Shown piece by piece: positions 28,543 to 37,869 of a stretch of DNA of 64,000 bases. The position numbers and the translations under genes are program-made. Source of the DNA: Mycobacterium marseillense (GTDB lineage Bacteria > Actinomycetota > Actinomycetes > Mycobacteriales > Mycobacteriaceae). Numbering within the stretch: position 1 is the stretch's first letter; each line of letters begins with the position of its first letter. The notes below the pieces were generated by a model. It was not told where the DNA came from. It ran no database searches and saw nothing but the letters and a program-made list of their open reading frames with translations. The DNA lies in contig NZ_AP022584.1 of assembly GCF_010731675.1 (NCBI RefSeq), forward strand, positions 3,906,001-3,970,000, given 5' to 3'.

Positions 28543-29214
28543 CTACCGTCCGGCCGGCCGAAGCACCACCTCGTGGACGTGCCCGTCGCGCGGGGTGGCC
28601 ACCACGTTGGCGACCGCGGCCGCAACGGTTTCCGGCTTCAGGAACTTGGCGGGATCGTAGCTTCCGCCTTCGAATTCGATGAGTTCGCGCTGCATGTCTG
28701 TGTCGGTGCGGCCCGGATAGATTGTGGTGACACGCAGCTCCGGCTCGTCGTTGCGCAGGGAGTCCGCGAAGGCGCGGATGGCGAACTTGCTGGCCGAATA
28801 GGACGCCATGCCGGGCGAGACGTTGCGCCCCGCGCCCGAGTTGATGAAGATGACCTGGCCGCGCGCGCGTCGCAGCGCGGGCAACAGTGCCAGCGTAAGT
28901 TCCACCGGCCCAAAGACGTTGACAGCGAAGGTGGCCCGCCACTCGTCGACGTGGGATTCGGCGACCTTCCCCGGGATCGACAACCCCGCGTTGTGCACCA
29001 GCACGTCGAGTTCGTCCACGATTTCACAGGCGGCCTCGATATCGCCCCCGTCGGTCAGGTCCAGCGGAAACGTGGTGGCATCGAGCCGCTCGGCGACCGC
29101 GTCGAGCCGGTCGGACGGGCGGCCGGCCAGCAGCAGGGTGTGCGTGGGCGCCAGCGCCGTGGCGATCGCCGTGCCGATCCCGCGGCCGGCGCCGGTGATG
29201 AGTGCATTGGGCAT
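28543..29214 (-). CDS. Short-chain dehydrogenase/reductase
   Basis: A 223-residue classical SDR. NAD(P) site ITGAGRGIGTAIA (6-18), NNAG-like VHNAG, catalytic Ser in FINSGAGRN and the YSASKFAIRAF motif with Tyr and Lys. IYPGRTDTDMQ follows. It ends five bases from the leuS stop, tail to tail. Substrate cannot be told. Not at this place in M. tuberculosis as I recall it. Confidence 0.9.
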   Translation of the reverse strand: MPNALITGAGRGIGTAIATALAPTHTLLLAGRPSDRLDAVAERLDATTFPLDLTDGGDIEAACEIVDELDVLVHNAGLSIPGKVAESHVDEWRATFAVNVFGPVELTLALLPALRRARGQVIFINSGAGRNVSPGMASYSASKFAIRAFADSLRNDEPELRVTTIYPGRTDTDMQRELIEFEGGSYDPAKFLKPETVAAAVANVVATPRDGHVHEVVLRPAGR

Positions 29215-29272
29215 GCCTGGAAGTCTACCCAGCCCGGGACCCCAGGCGAAAAACGTTAGACGCCAGTGGGTT

Positions 29273-29776
29273 TCAGGCTTCCTTGCGGGCGGGCGGCACG
29301 CCGGCCGGGCCGGATGTCGGGTCGCCGGAGGCCAACCGCTCCAGCGGTGCCAGCGCCTTCATCAGGGTGTCGAGGTCGTCGGGGGGGAGCTGGCTGAGCA
29401 TGGCGGCCAGGGCCGCGCGACGGTTGGCCAGCGATTCACCGTGGACGGCTCGACCGCGCGGGGTGATGTCGACCAGGACCGCCCGCAGGTCGGACGGGTC
29501 GCGGGAACGCTTGACCAGCCCCACCTTCTCGAGCCGGCGGATCGCCACGGTCGTGGTAGGGGTCCGCACCCGTTCGTGCGCCGCCAGATCGGTCATCCGG
29601 ATCGGGCCCTGATCGAGCAAGGTGACCAGGATCGACAGCTGCGCCAGGGTCAATTCGCCGGCCGCGGCCCCGCTGGGGTCCCCACGCCGGAGCATGGCAA
29701 ACAATTTGGACAGCGCGCGGTGCAAACCTTCGGCGAGCTCGGCAACCTCGGCCGGGTTCGATTCGCTGTCTGCCAT
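29273..29776 (-). CDS. MarR-family regulator (Rv0042c-like)
   Basis: A 167-residue winged-helix regulator of the MarR family: ELTLAQLSILVTLLDQGPIR, MTDLAAHERVRTPTTTVAIR (recognition helix), RLEKVGLVKRSRDPSDLRAV (wing). Starts at ATG 29776. The position downstream of leuS matches Rv0042c. It is 65 bases downstream of the ABC transporter ATPase on the same strand and could regulate it, but no operator was recognised. Confidence 0.9.
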   Translation of the reverse strand: MADSESNPAEVAELAEGLHRALSKLFAMLRRGDPSGAAAGELTLAQLSILVTLLDQGPIRMTDLAAHERVRTPTTTVAIRRLEKVGLVKRSRDPSDLRAVLVDITPRGRAVHGESLANRRAALAAMLSQLPPDDLDTLMKALAPLERLASGDPTSGPAGVPPARKEA

Positions 29777-29841
29777 AAATCGGGAGTCTAACCCGTTATC
29801 AGGTGCGTACAAGGTAGCTATTGCTCATTGGGCAGTGCAGA

Positions 29842-30591
29842 TCAAAGCACTTGGGACAAAAACCGCTGCAGCCGTTCGGTCTCGGCCGCTTCGAATATCT
29901 GCTCGGGAGGTCCCGATTCCACCACCTTGCCGTGATCCATGAATACCACCGCATCGGATGCCGACCGGGCGAAACCTATTTCGTGGGTCACGACAACCAT
30001 TGTCATGCCATCGGCACCGAGGTCGGCAATGAGTTCCAGAATTCCCTTGACCATTTCGGGATCCAGCGCCGAGGTCGCTTCGTCGAAAAACATCACCTGC
30101 GGCGACATCGCCAGCGCGCGGGCGATCGCCACCCGCTGTTGCTGACCACCCGACAGCATGCCGGGGCGGGCACCGGCCTTGTGTTTCAGGCCAACTCGGT
30201 CCAGTTGCGTCAGCGCCAGGTCGCGGGCCTGGTCGACGGGCAGACGCCGTAACTTGCGCGGCGCCAGCGCGACGTTGTCCAGCACGGTGCGGTGCGGAAA
30301 GAGATTGAAATGCTGGAACACCATGCCGATCCGCTGGCGGAGCTCGTCGGGATCGTCCTTGAGCACCGACCTGCCGTCGAGCAGGATGTCGCCGCCGTCC
30401 GGCTCATGCAAGCGGTTGAGTGTGCGCAGCAGCGTCGACTTGCCCGACCCGGACGGCCCGATGACGGCTGCCGTGCTGCCCGCCGGGACCTCGATATCCA
30501 CACCGCGGAGCACCGTGGTGCCGCCCAGGGTTTTGTGAATACCATTGCACGCCAAGGAGACTGACGACCGGCCGACGACGCTGGAGCTCAC
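29842..30591 (-). CDS. Polar amino acid ABC transporter ATP-binding protein (GlnQ type)
   Basis: A 249-residue ABC ATPase. Walker A GPSGSGKSTLLRTLNRLHEP, Q-loop GMVFQHFNLFPHRTVLDNV, signature MLSGGQQQRVAIARAL, Walker B VMFFDEATSALDPEM and H-loop VVVTHEIGFA are intact. It is typical of glutamine or glutamate importers. It overlaps the fused binding protein and permease gene by GTGA, so the two make a complete importer. Confidence 0.95.
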   Translation of the reverse strand: MSSSVVGRSSVSLACNGIHKTLGGTTVLRGVDIEVPAGSTAAVIGPSGSGKSTLLRTLNRLHEPDGGDILLDGRSVLKDDPDELRQRIGMVFQHFNLFPHRTVLDNVALAPRKLRRLPVDQARDLALTQLDRVGLKHKAGARPGMLSGGQQQRVAIARALAMSPQVMFFDEATSALDPEMVKGILELIADLGADGMTMVVVTHEIGFARSASDAVVFMDHGKVVESGPPEQIFEAAETERLQRFLSQVL

Positions 30592-32405
30592 GTGATCTCC
30601 TGGCCGAACGTCGAGGTGAGCATGTCGGGGTGTTCCTCGGGATCGACCGCGGCGCGACCACGGCGCAGCCGCGCGTCGATGTAGTTCACCAAATGCGTCA
30701 ACGGCACGGTCAGGATCAGATAGAAGGCGCCGGCGGCGACCAGCGGCGACAGGTTGCCGGTCTGCGCGTTGAGGTCGCGGCCCACCTGGAACAGCTCCCG
30801 CTGGTCGGCGACCAGGCCCAGGAAGTACACCAGCGCAGAGGCTTTCAACAGCGCGATGAATTGATTGACCAGTGCCGGCAGCACCCGCCGGATGCCCTGT
30901 GGCACCACCACCAACCGCATCGCCGCCGAATAGCTGAACCCCAGCGCGCGGGACGCCTCCAACTGGCCGGGATCCACGCTTTGAATCCCGGATCGCAGAA
31001 TCTCGCCGACGTAGGCGGCGGCCATCATCCCCAAGGCGGCGACGCCGATCGGGTAGGGGTTGTTGTTGGTCAATCCGCCCACGATCGGCCCGACACCGAG
31101 CCCGATGATCAGGATGATCACCACTTCCGGAAGCCCCCGGAACACGTCGGTGTACACCCGCGCCGGCCAGCGCAGCCAGCGCGAGTCGGAGATGCCGGCG
31201 ACGGCCAGCAGCATGCCCAGCGCCAAACCGATCACGCTGGCGCTGCTGGTCAAGATCAACGTGTTGGGCAATCCGGTGCTGAAGAGAGCGGGAATGGCCT
31301 GCCGGTACATGTCCCAGTCGAAGAACGAGTCACGCAGCTGTGCGAGCGTCGATTTCGGCGCGGCCGGACCCACCTTTTTGTGGTGTTGACTCGCCGCGAT
31401 GGCGGCGAAGTCCGGCAGCACCGGGGCCGGGGCGGCCAGGGATCCAGGCTTCCAGCCCGGCGGCAGGGTGCGGGGCACCCACTGCGAGTACAGATTTGAC
31501 CAGGTGCCGTCGGCGATGACGGCGTCCAGCCCGGCATTGAGCGCATCCACCAACGGTTTGTTGTCCTTGGCCACCGCGTACGCCACGAATCCCTCGTTGC
31601 TGAAGGTGTGCGCCACGATCACCGCCGGATCGCCCCGCTGGATCGTGCTCGCGGCCTCCCCGGCCGGTGCCACCCACGCGTCGATCTGGCGCGTCTTGAG
31701 GCTGGCATACACCGTGGCGAAGTCGGGGTACTTCACCGGCTGCAAATGCAGGTTGTCGACGACGTAGGACTCTTCGACGGTGCCCTGCACCACCCCGATG
31801 CGCTGCCCCGGGGCCAGATCGCCGAAGTCCTTGATCGCGGAGCCTGGGGGCACCACCAACGAGTAATAGCCGAAGTCATAGCCGTTGGTGAACGCGACGG
31901 TTCGGCGGCGTTCGTCGGTGGCTTTGATCGACGAGGACCCCACGTCGAAGCGGTGCGTCGCCACCTGGGCGAGCAGACCGGCGAAATCCGTGCCGACGAA
32001 GCGGACTTGGAGTCCGAGCTTGCGGGCGATCGCCCGCAGCAACTGGTTGTCGAAGCCGCTGTACTGGCCGGTGGGTGTGATGCAGATGTGCGGCGGCGCG
32101 CCCGAGAGCGTGCCGACGGTCAACACCCCCGGTGTGCCCAATCCCAGCGTGTCGACGTTCACCGAACTCAACGGTTCGACGCTGGGCGTGGTGTGCTCGT
32201 CGGGCCGGCCCATGGCACGGCTATGGGCCAGATTCTCGGGCAACACCGCCGCGCTTTTCGGGCCGGCGGGCGCGCATTGGTTGCGGTCGGCGGCCGCGGG
32301 ACTGGCCAGCGTGATCGCCGTCGACCCCCACACCATCAGCAATGTCGAGGCCAGTGCGAACAGCTTTGCAAGGCGCGTGGCGCGCCGGCGCACGGGCAAG
32401 CTCAT
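30588..32405 (-). CDS. Fused substrate-binding protein and permease of an amino acid ABC importer
   Basis: A 605-residue fusion. A signal or anchor sequence (about 10-36) is followed by a type 3 periplasmic binding domain (about 85-315: GVLTVGTLSGAPPHICI, GQYSGFDNQLLRAIARKLGL, VGSSSIKATDERRRTVAFTN) and a permease domain (about 375-585) with the EAA-type loop EILRSGIQSVDPGQLEASRA. GlnH-GlnP fusions occur in Firmicutes and some actinobacteria. The ATG at 32405 is used; an open frame continues to 32618 without a signal-like start. Pairs with the ATPase below. Confidence 0.93.
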   Translation of the reverse strand: MSLPVRRRATRLAKLFALASTLLMVWGSTAITLASPAAADRNQCAPAGPKSAAVLPENLAHSRAMGRPDEHTTPSVEPLSSVNVDTLGLGTPGVLTVGTLSGAPPHICITPTGQYSGFDNQLLRAIARKLGLQVRFVGTDFAGLLAQVATHRFDVGSSSIKATDERRRTVAFTNGYDFGYYSLVVPPGSAIKDFGDLAPGQRIGVVQGTVEESYVVDNLHLQPVKYPDFATVYASLKTRQIDAWVAPAGEAASTIQRGDPAVIVAHTFSNEGFVAYAVAKDNKPLVDALNAGLDAVIADGTWSNLYSQWVPRTLPPGWKPGSLAAPAPVLPDFAAIAASQHHKKVGPAAPKSTLAQLRDSFFDWDMYRQAIPALFSTGLPNTLILTSSASVIGLALGMLLAVAGISDSRWLRWPARVYTDVFRGLPEVVIILIIGLGVGPIVGGLTNNNPYPIGVAALGMMAAAYVGEILRSGIQSVDPGQLEASRALGFSYSAAMRLVVVPQGIRRVLPALVNQFIALLKASALVYFLGLVADQRELFQVGRDLNAQTGNLSPLVAAGAFYLILTVPLTHLVNYIDARLRRGRAAVDPEEHPDMLTSTFGQEIT

Positions 32406-32455
32406 CACTGCCACCGTATCGACTGGCCGGCGGCACGGCCTTGACAGCGCCCGTT

Positions 32456-33196
32456 CTACAGCGCCAGCGAGGCCTCGGCGGAGACCGCCTCCCCGCCGGT
32501 GATCACCTGAAGGGAACCCGGAACCGCGCGCCCGACCTCGTCGGTCGGGGTGAAGACCCGGCGGCGAACCAACTCGGCAAGCATGGTCTGGGCCATCAGA
32601 TAGGAGCGGTCGACGCATGCCGTCCGCGCGGCGTCGGGATCGTGGCGGTGTATTGCGCAGTTCTCGTCTTCGTAGAACGGCAGCATTTCCTCGCGTCCGC
32701 CCTGATAGGTCGTCCAGAACAGGCGGGGGATGAGGTTTTGCGACGCGCGGATCGTGGCGTGCAGCCGCGGCCCGGCGTACTCGTCGTTGACGGTCCGCCG
32801 ATATTCGGCGGCGATGTCGCTGAACGCGCGCGCATCCTTGGCCGCGCGCAGCGAGCGCATGAGGGTATCGAGTTGCCCCAGGATCCGCGGGGTGGGATTG
32901 GTCGCCGCGCGTGCGGACGCGATCCCGTTGAGCAGCCCGTCCAATTCGTGGTGTTCGACCACGGTGGCTTCGTCGAACCGCTCGACAAAGGCGCCGCGGT
33001 GGTAACGGGTGGAGACAATGCCGTCGTGTTCGAGTTGGACCAGTGCCTCCTGAATGGGGACCCGGCTGACTCCCAGGCCCAGCGCAATTTCATTGCGGTC
33101 GACGCGGTCCCCGCTGCACAGCTTGCCGGTCAACAACAAGTGGAGGATGTGCGAAACAACCAGGTCCTTTTCCTTGACCCCGTATTTCTTCGGCAT
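32456..33196 (-). CDS. GntR-family regulator (Rv0043c-like)
   Basis: A 246-residue GntR regulator with winged helix at about 10-75 ([40 protein letters not shown]) and a helical FCD-like effector domain (about 80-225). It matches Rv0043c in order. It lies 51 bases upstream of the binding-protein gene start on the same strand, so it may control the importer. Confidence 0.9.
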   Translation of the reverse strand: MPKKYGVKEKDLVVSHILHLLLTGKLCSGDRVDRNEIALGLGVSRVPIQEALVQLEHDGIVSTRYHRGAFVERFDEATVVEHHELDGLLNGIASARAATNPTPRILGQLDTLMRSLRAAKDARAFSDIAAEYRRTVNDEYAGPRLHATIRASQNLIPRLFWTTYQGGREEMLPFYEDENCAIHRHDPDAARTACVDRSYLMAQTMLAELVRRRVFTPTDEVGRAVPGSLQVITGGEAVSAEASLAL

Positions 33197-33304
33197 CTTT
33201 TTGTCGAGTCTCTTTCGCGTCGGTCATCTAGCGCTGAGAGTTTCTCATGAATTGACGCGAGCGTTTACGGGTTTGGCGAATGAAGCCGGAGCAAAGCCGG
33301 TCGC

Positions 33305-34087
33305 TTAACGGTTATTGCGCCACTTGCATAGCGCTTCGGCGTCGCTCAGGTCGTAACCCGGGCCATCGCAGGCCACGGTCAGCAGGGTGACGCCGAGGTC
33401 GACGAGCCTTTCGGCGTTGGCCAGCAGGCCGCCGCCGTTCTTCACGGCCGCTGAGCGTTCGATGCCGGCCGGATCGCGTCCGACGTCGGCGCAGTGGCGC
33501 GCCAGGACCTCCGACTTGGCCGGGAACTCGTCGGCGGAGGTGAAGCTGTGCCAGACGTGCGCGTGTTCGGCGACCAGCCGCAGCGTCTTGCGTTCGCCCC
33601 CGCCGCCGATCAGGATCGGGATCTCCCGGGTGGGCGCCGGGTTCAGCTTGGCCAGCCGGTTTTTGATCCGGGGGAGTGCGGTCGCCAGGTCGTCGAGGCG
33701 GCTGCCGGCGGTGCCGAATTCGTAGCCGTACTCGTCGTAGTCCTTCTGCTTCCAGCCCGAGCCGATGCCCAGGATGAGCCGCCCGTCGGAAATGTGGTCA
33801 ACGGTGCGGGCCATATCGGCGAGCAGCTCGGGGTTGCGGTAGGAGTTGCACGTCACCAGCGCGCCGATCTGAATGCGCGACGTCTGCTCGGCCCAGGCCC
33901 CGAGCATCGTCCAGCATTCGAAATGCGCGCCGTCGGGATCGCCGTAGAGCGGGAAGAAGTGGTCCCAGTTGAAGGCGATGTCCACGCCGATGTCCTCGCA
34001 CCGGCGCACGGCATCGCGGATCTGACTGTATTGCGGAGCGTGTTGGGGTTGTAGCTGCACACCGATACGAATGTCGTCGCGAGTCAT
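33305..34087 (-). CDS. LLM-class F420-dependent oxidoreductase (Rv0044c-like)
   Basis: A 260-residue luciferase-like TIM-barrel flavin/F420 enzyme: IGVQLQPQHAPQYSQIRDAV, FNWDHFFPLYGDPDG, RIQIGALVTCNSYRNPELLA, HISDGRLILGIGSGWKQKDY and PILIGGGGERKTLRLVAEHA are the usual landmarks. ATG at 34087 used; GTG-like start three codons up is possible. Separate from the Old Yellow Enzyme gene upstream by 21 bases. Confidence 0.93.
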   Translation of the reverse strand: MTRDDIRIGVQLQPQHAPQYSQIRDAVRRCEDIGVDIAFNWDHFFPLYGDPDGAHFECWTMLGAWAEQTSRIQIGALVTCNSYRNPELLADMARTVDHISDGRLILGIGSGWKQKDYDEYGYEFGTAGSRLDDLATALPRIKNRLAKLNPAPTREIPILIGGGGERKTLRLVAEHAHVWHSFTSADEFPAKSEVLARHCADVGRDPAGIERSAAVKNGGGLLANAERLVDLGVTLLTVACDGPGYDLSDAEALCKWRNNR

Positions 34088-34108
34088 AGGACCCACCGTA
34101 GGCCTCCG

Positions 34109-35299
34109 TCAGGCCACCGGCGCCGCCTCGATCCTGTCGCGCACCACGCAATGCGTTCGGCTGTACACCGTGGGCATGCATTTCATGCAGTGGATGCACA
34201 ACCCCTCGGCGGCGGTATGCTCGCGAAAGCTGTTGACCAGAAACGGATCTCGTAGCAGCGCGCGAGCCATGGCCACGAACTCGAACCCATCGGCCAGTGC
34301 GTCTTCCACCGTGTCGAGCCGGTTGACGCCGCCGAGAAGGATCAAGGGCATCGACAGCGCAGCGCGGAACTGGCGCGCGAGCGGCAGGAAGAACACCTCT
34401 TCGAACGGGTAGCTCCGGAACAGCCGCCGGCCCAACACGCGCAGACCCAGACCGACCGCGCGGGGTTGGGAGGCGATGAATTCGTCCATGGGGACATCGC
34501 CGCGGAAGTAGTACATCGGGTTGAGCAGCGAGCTGCCGCCGGTCAACTGCAACGCGTCGAGGTGCCCGTCGGACTCCAGCAGCTGGGCCGTGGGGATGCT
34601 GTCGTCGAGCCAGAAGCCACCGCGCACCCCGTCGTCCATATTGAATTTCGCCGTGACGGCGACGGAGTGGCCGACGGTGGATCGGACCCGTTCGGCGACG
34701 CGGCGGGCCAGTTCGGCGCGGCGTACGGTGTCGCCGCCGTAGCGGTCGGTGCGCCTGTTCAGATTCGGGCTGAAGAACGAGCTGAGCAAATAGCCATGGC
34801 CCATGTGGATTTCGAGCGCGTCGAATCCGGCGTCGACCGCGTTTCGGGCTGCGGTCCCGAAGCCGTCGATGACCGCGTCGAGTTGTTCGGGGGTGGCCGC
34901 CCGAACCAGACCCATGGCCGGCGCGCTCACCCGGGTGGACGGCGCCAAGGTCGGTGTCCGGTTCGACAGCGTGTTGGCGACCAGACCGGCATGGCCGATC
35001 TGGGCGCACACGAGCGCACCCGCCGCATGAACGGCCTCGGTCAGCCGGCGCAATTGCGGCACGCGGTCGCGGTCCAGCACGACGGTGTCGCGGTGAACGC
35101 GGCCGCCCGGTGAGATCGCGCAGTAGGCGACGGTCGTCATGGCGGCACCGCCGCGCGCGACCTCGGTGTGGAAGTCGATCAGCGCGTCGCTGACGTTGCC
35201 ACGCGGCATCACGCCCTCGAAGGTCGCCGCCTTGATGAAGCGATTCTTCAGGACGAGGGGACCCAGTCGCAGTGGGCTGAAAGCCAGTTTCGATACCAT
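34109..35299 (-). CDS. NADH:flavin oxidoreductase, Old Yellow Enzyme family
   Basis: A 396-residue FMN TIM-barrel enzyme. Typical points: LVLKNRFIKAATFEG (N-terminal FMN loop), CAQIGHAG with the conserved His, DAGFDALEIHMGHGYLLSSF, NRRTDRYGG, and the C-terminal FVAMARALLRDPFLVNSF followed by CIHCMKCMPT. The cysteines near the end (CIHCMKC) recall the Fe-S region of 2,4-dienoyl-CoA reductase-like enzymes, although the NADPH domain is missing. Start ATG 35299, divergent from the epimerase gene with 50 bases between. Confidence 0.88.
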   Translation of the reverse strand: MVSKLAFSPLRLGPLVLKNRFIKAATFEGVMPRGNVSDALIDFHTEVARGGAAMTTVAYCAISPGGRVHRDTVVLDRDRVPQLRRLTEAVHAAGALVCAQIGHAGLVANTLSNRTPTLAPSTRVSAPAMGLVRAATPEQLDAVIDGFGTAARNAVDAGFDALEIHMGHGYLLSSFFSPNLNRRTDRYGGDTVRRAELARRVAERVRSTVGHSVAVTAKFNMDDGVRGGFWLDDSIPTAQLLESDGHLDALQLTGGSSLLNPMYYFRGDVPMDEFIASQPRAVGLGLRVLGRRLFRSYPFEEVFFLPLARQFRAALSMPLILLGGVNRLDTVEDALADGFEFVAMARALLRDPFLVNSFREHTAAEGLCIHCMKCMPTVYSRTHCVVRDRIEAAPVA

Positions 35300-35349
35300 T
35301 GGCACCGAAATATAGCACGACGGGACGATCACAGAGCGGAGCACGGCCG

Positions 35350-36363
35350 ATGCGCATAGCTGTCACGGGCGGAACCGGATACCTCGGCGCGCACACGGTG
35401 CGCGCACTGATCGAGGCCGGTCATGAGGTGAAACTGTTGGCCGCGCCTACGGATCCGGGCGCCGTCCTCGACCGGCTACGAGCGCTCGGTCCCGTGACGG
35501 TGCTGAGCGGTGACGTGAGGTCCGCCGCGACCATCGAGGAACTCCTCGCCGGGGCCGACGCCCTATTGCATGCCGCCGGAGTCGTGGGCACCGACGAACG
35601 CCGTGCCCAGTTGATGTGGGACGTCAATGCCTATGCGACGGAGGCGATTCTGACCCGCGCGGTCGACCTCGCGCTCGACCCGGTCGTGTTGGTCAGCAGC
35701 TACAGCGCGCTGTTCCCGCCGCCCGATGGCATCATCTCGCACGATTCGCCTCCGGCGCGTGGCCGCAGCGCGTACGCGAAGACCAAGGGGTACGCCGACC
35801 GGGTCGCCCGGCGGTTGCAGGAGGCAGGCGCGCCCGTCGTCGTCACGTATCCCTCGAGCGTGGTGGGACCGGCCTTCGGCACCGCCGCCGGGGTCACCGA
35901 ACAAGGATGGGCGCCGATCGTGCGGTGGGCGGTGGCACCGAAACTGCGCGGCGGCATGCAGATGGTCGACGTGCGAGACGTCGCCGACGTGCACGCAAGA
36001 ATCATGCAGGCCGGTCGCGGGCCACACCGCTACGTGTGTGGCGGGCGGCTGCTCACCTTCGACGAGATGATCGACGCGCTCGAAGAGGGGCTGGGCCGGC
36101 GGGTGCGGCGCGTGCCCCTGTCGCCGGGCCTGCTGCGTGGGATCGGCCGCCTCGCCGACGCCGCCGGCCGCTACGTCGCGCTCGGCGACGGCCTCAGTTA
36201 CGAAGCGGCGCTGCTGCTTACCGCCGCCACCCCCACCGACGACAGCAAGACCGTGGGCGAGTTCGGCATCACGTGGCGATCCCCGAAAGCGGCGATCGTC
36301 GAGTCATTGCGGGTGGGACGCGGCGACGGCCGTGATCAACAGCTGCGCGATCCGGTTGCGTAG
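35350..36363 (+). CDS. NAD-dependent epimerase/dehydratase (extended SDR)
   Basis: A 337-residue extended SDR. NAD site IAVTGGTGYLGAHTVRALIE, catalytic region SSYSALFPP with RSAYAKTKGYADR (Tyr and Lys), and VTYPSSVVGPAFG. Similar proteins act on sugar nucleotides, flavonoids or 3-beta-hydroxysteroids. The 3' end overlaps the convergent TetR gene by 60 bases. Start ATG 35350. Confidence 0.9.
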   Translation: MRIAVTGGTGYLGAHTVRALIEAGHEVKLLAAPTDPGAVLDRLRALGPVTVLSGDVRSAATIEELLAGADALLHAAGVVGTDERRAQLMWDVNAYATEAILTRAVDLALDPVVLVSSYSALFPPPDGIISHDSPPARGRSAYAKTKGYADRVARRLQEAGAPVVVTYPSSVVGPAFGTAAGVTEQGWAPIVRWAVAPKLRGGMQMVDVRDVADVHARIMQAGRGPHRYVCGGRLLTFDEMIDALEEGLGRRVRRVPLSPGLLRGIGRLADAAGRYVALGDGLSYEAALLLTAATPTDDSKTVGEFGITWRSPKAAIVESLRVGRGDGRDQQLRDPVA

Positions 36364-36909
36364 GGCCTCGGAGTCGTCTTCGACGGCCACCGTCGTGACG
36401 AACAGCGCCGCGCCCGCGGCCATCGCCAGCGTAGCCCGGGCGTCGACGTCGGCTCGGCGTCGCCTGGCGGGCGTCGTCGCCCGCACGTCGTCGGCGAATA
36501 GCTGCACGGCGGGGACGCTGAATTTGGCCCACAAGTCCCTGCGTAGGTCGTCGTTCTCGCCGAGGGCCAACAGCAGACCCGGTACGGCGGCCCGCACGTC
36601 GGGCCTGCCGAAAAGTTCGTGACTGCCGCGCACCACCCACTCGATCCAGCCGGTCAGATCGGTACCGGAAAACGGTGCCAGGTCGGGGGTTTCACCGAGG
36701 ATGGCGTGCAGCACCAGTTCCGCCTTGGACGACCAGCGACGGTTCAGGCTGGATCGCCCCACGCCGGTGCGCGCCGCGACGAGCCGCATACTCAGCTCGT
36801 CCCACCCGACCTCCACCAGCAAGTCCCGCGTGACCGACAGCACGCGCTCGTCGATCGAGGTGTCACGCGGCCGCCCGGAAGCTCTGGCGCTGCGGTCATC
36901 GTCGGTCAT
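36304..36909 (-). CDS. TetR-family regulator
   Basis: A 201-residue TetR regulator with HTH at about 22-66 (DELSMRLVAARTGVGRSSLN, RRWSSKAELVLHAI) and a helical ligand domain. It is the first minus gene beyond the Rv0045c homologue and overlaps the epimerase end by 60 bases, tail to tail. The overlap is coding on both strands. Likely regulates neighbouring redox genes; no operator seen. Confidence 0.9.
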   Translation of the reverse strand: MTDDDRSARASGRPRDTSIDERVLSVTRDLLVEVGWDELSMRLVAARTGVGRSSLNRRWSSKAELVLHAILGETPDLAPFSGTDLTGWIEWVVRGSHELFGRPDVRAAVPGLLLALGENDDLRRDLWAKFSVPAVQLFADDVRATTPARRRRADVDARATLAMAAGAALFVTTVAVEDDSEALRNRIAQLLITAVAASHPQ

Positions 36910-36915
36910 GCTGGC

Positions 36916-37869
36916 TCAGCGCGCGTCGAGCACCCCGCGCAGCAGGTCGATCAGCGCGAGGGGTTGGTCGCTCTGCACGGAGTGGCCCGAGTTCTCGACC
37001 ACGTGCGCGCCGCGGAAACGCTTTGCGCGACGGGCGAGTTCGGCCGCGTCGTCGTCGCTGACGAAGCCGGATGTGCCACCGCGCACGAGGGTCACGGGTG
37101 CGGCCAACGCGTCGACGTCGTCCCATAGGCCGGAGAAGTCGGGGAAGGTGCGGATGGCGTCGTAACGCCACGTCCAGCTGCCGTTGTCGAGCTTGCGGGA
37201 GTTGTGGAACACCCCGCGGCGCAGCGCCTTCACCTCGCGGTGTGGCGCGGCCGCGACCGTCAGGTCCAGCATGGCCTGGAAGCTGGGGAACTCCCGTTCC
37301 CCGTGCATCAGCGCCACCGTGCCCTGCTGCTCCTTGGTCATCTCGGAATGGCGTTGCAGCGCCGAGGGAGTGACGTCGATCAGCACGAGCTCCTTGACCA
37401 GTTCGGGCGCGATCGCGCCCAGCCGGATCGCGGTCAGTCCGCCGAGCGACATGCCGACCACGAGGTCGGCCGTCGGTGCGTGCTCGCGCAGGATCGGCAG
37501 CAGGGTGTCGACGTTGAGCCGCGGCGAATAGTCGCCGTCCTCGCGCCAGGCGGAGTGGCCGTGGCCGGGAAGGTCGACCGCCAGTGCGGGCTCACCAAGG
37601 CCGACGATGACCGTGTCCCAGGTGTGCGCGTTCTGCCCGCCGCCGTGGATGAACACGATCCGCGGCGCGGCGCCGCCCCAGCGTAGCGCGCTGATCTTGC
37701 CTTCGCCGGCGCCCGATTCGACGCGCTCGACGTCGGGCAGTGGGCCGGACACGCCGGCCTGCTCCGCGTTTTCGTGCAACAGCGCGAATTCAGTTAGCTC
37801 CGCCAGCCCGTCCTCAGATACTTCGGTCACGATCTTTGACCCTAGCCCTGGTGTCGCTTCAGTGGACAT
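36916..37869 (-). CDS. Alpha/beta hydrolase (Rv0045c-like)
   Basis: A 317-residue serine hydrolase. Oxyanion region VFIHGGGQNAHTWDTVI, nucleophile elbow VVGMSLGGLTAIRL (Ser), and the catalytic His in VVENSGHSVQSDQPLAL. Similar to Rv0045c, an esterase. Its ATG overlaps the upstream DUF1214 gene end by 11 bases, so it may belong to that operon. Followed by the TetR gene six bases on, same strand. Confidence 0.92.
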   Translation of the reverse strand: MSTEATPGLGSKIVTEVSEDGLAELTEFALLHENAEQAGVSGPLPDVERVESGAGEGKISALRWGGAAPRIVFIHGGGQNAHTWDTVIVGLGEPALAVDLPGHGHSAWREDGDYSPRLNVDTLLPILREHAPTADLVVGMSLGGLTAIRLGAIAPELVKELVLIDVTPSALQRHSEMTKEQQGTVALMHGEREFPSFQAMLDLTVAAAPHREVKALRRGVFHNSRKLDNGSWTWRYDAIRTFPDFSGLWDDVDALAAPVTLVRGGTSGFVSDDDAAELARRAKRFRGAHVVENSGHSVQSDQPLALIDLLRGVLDAR

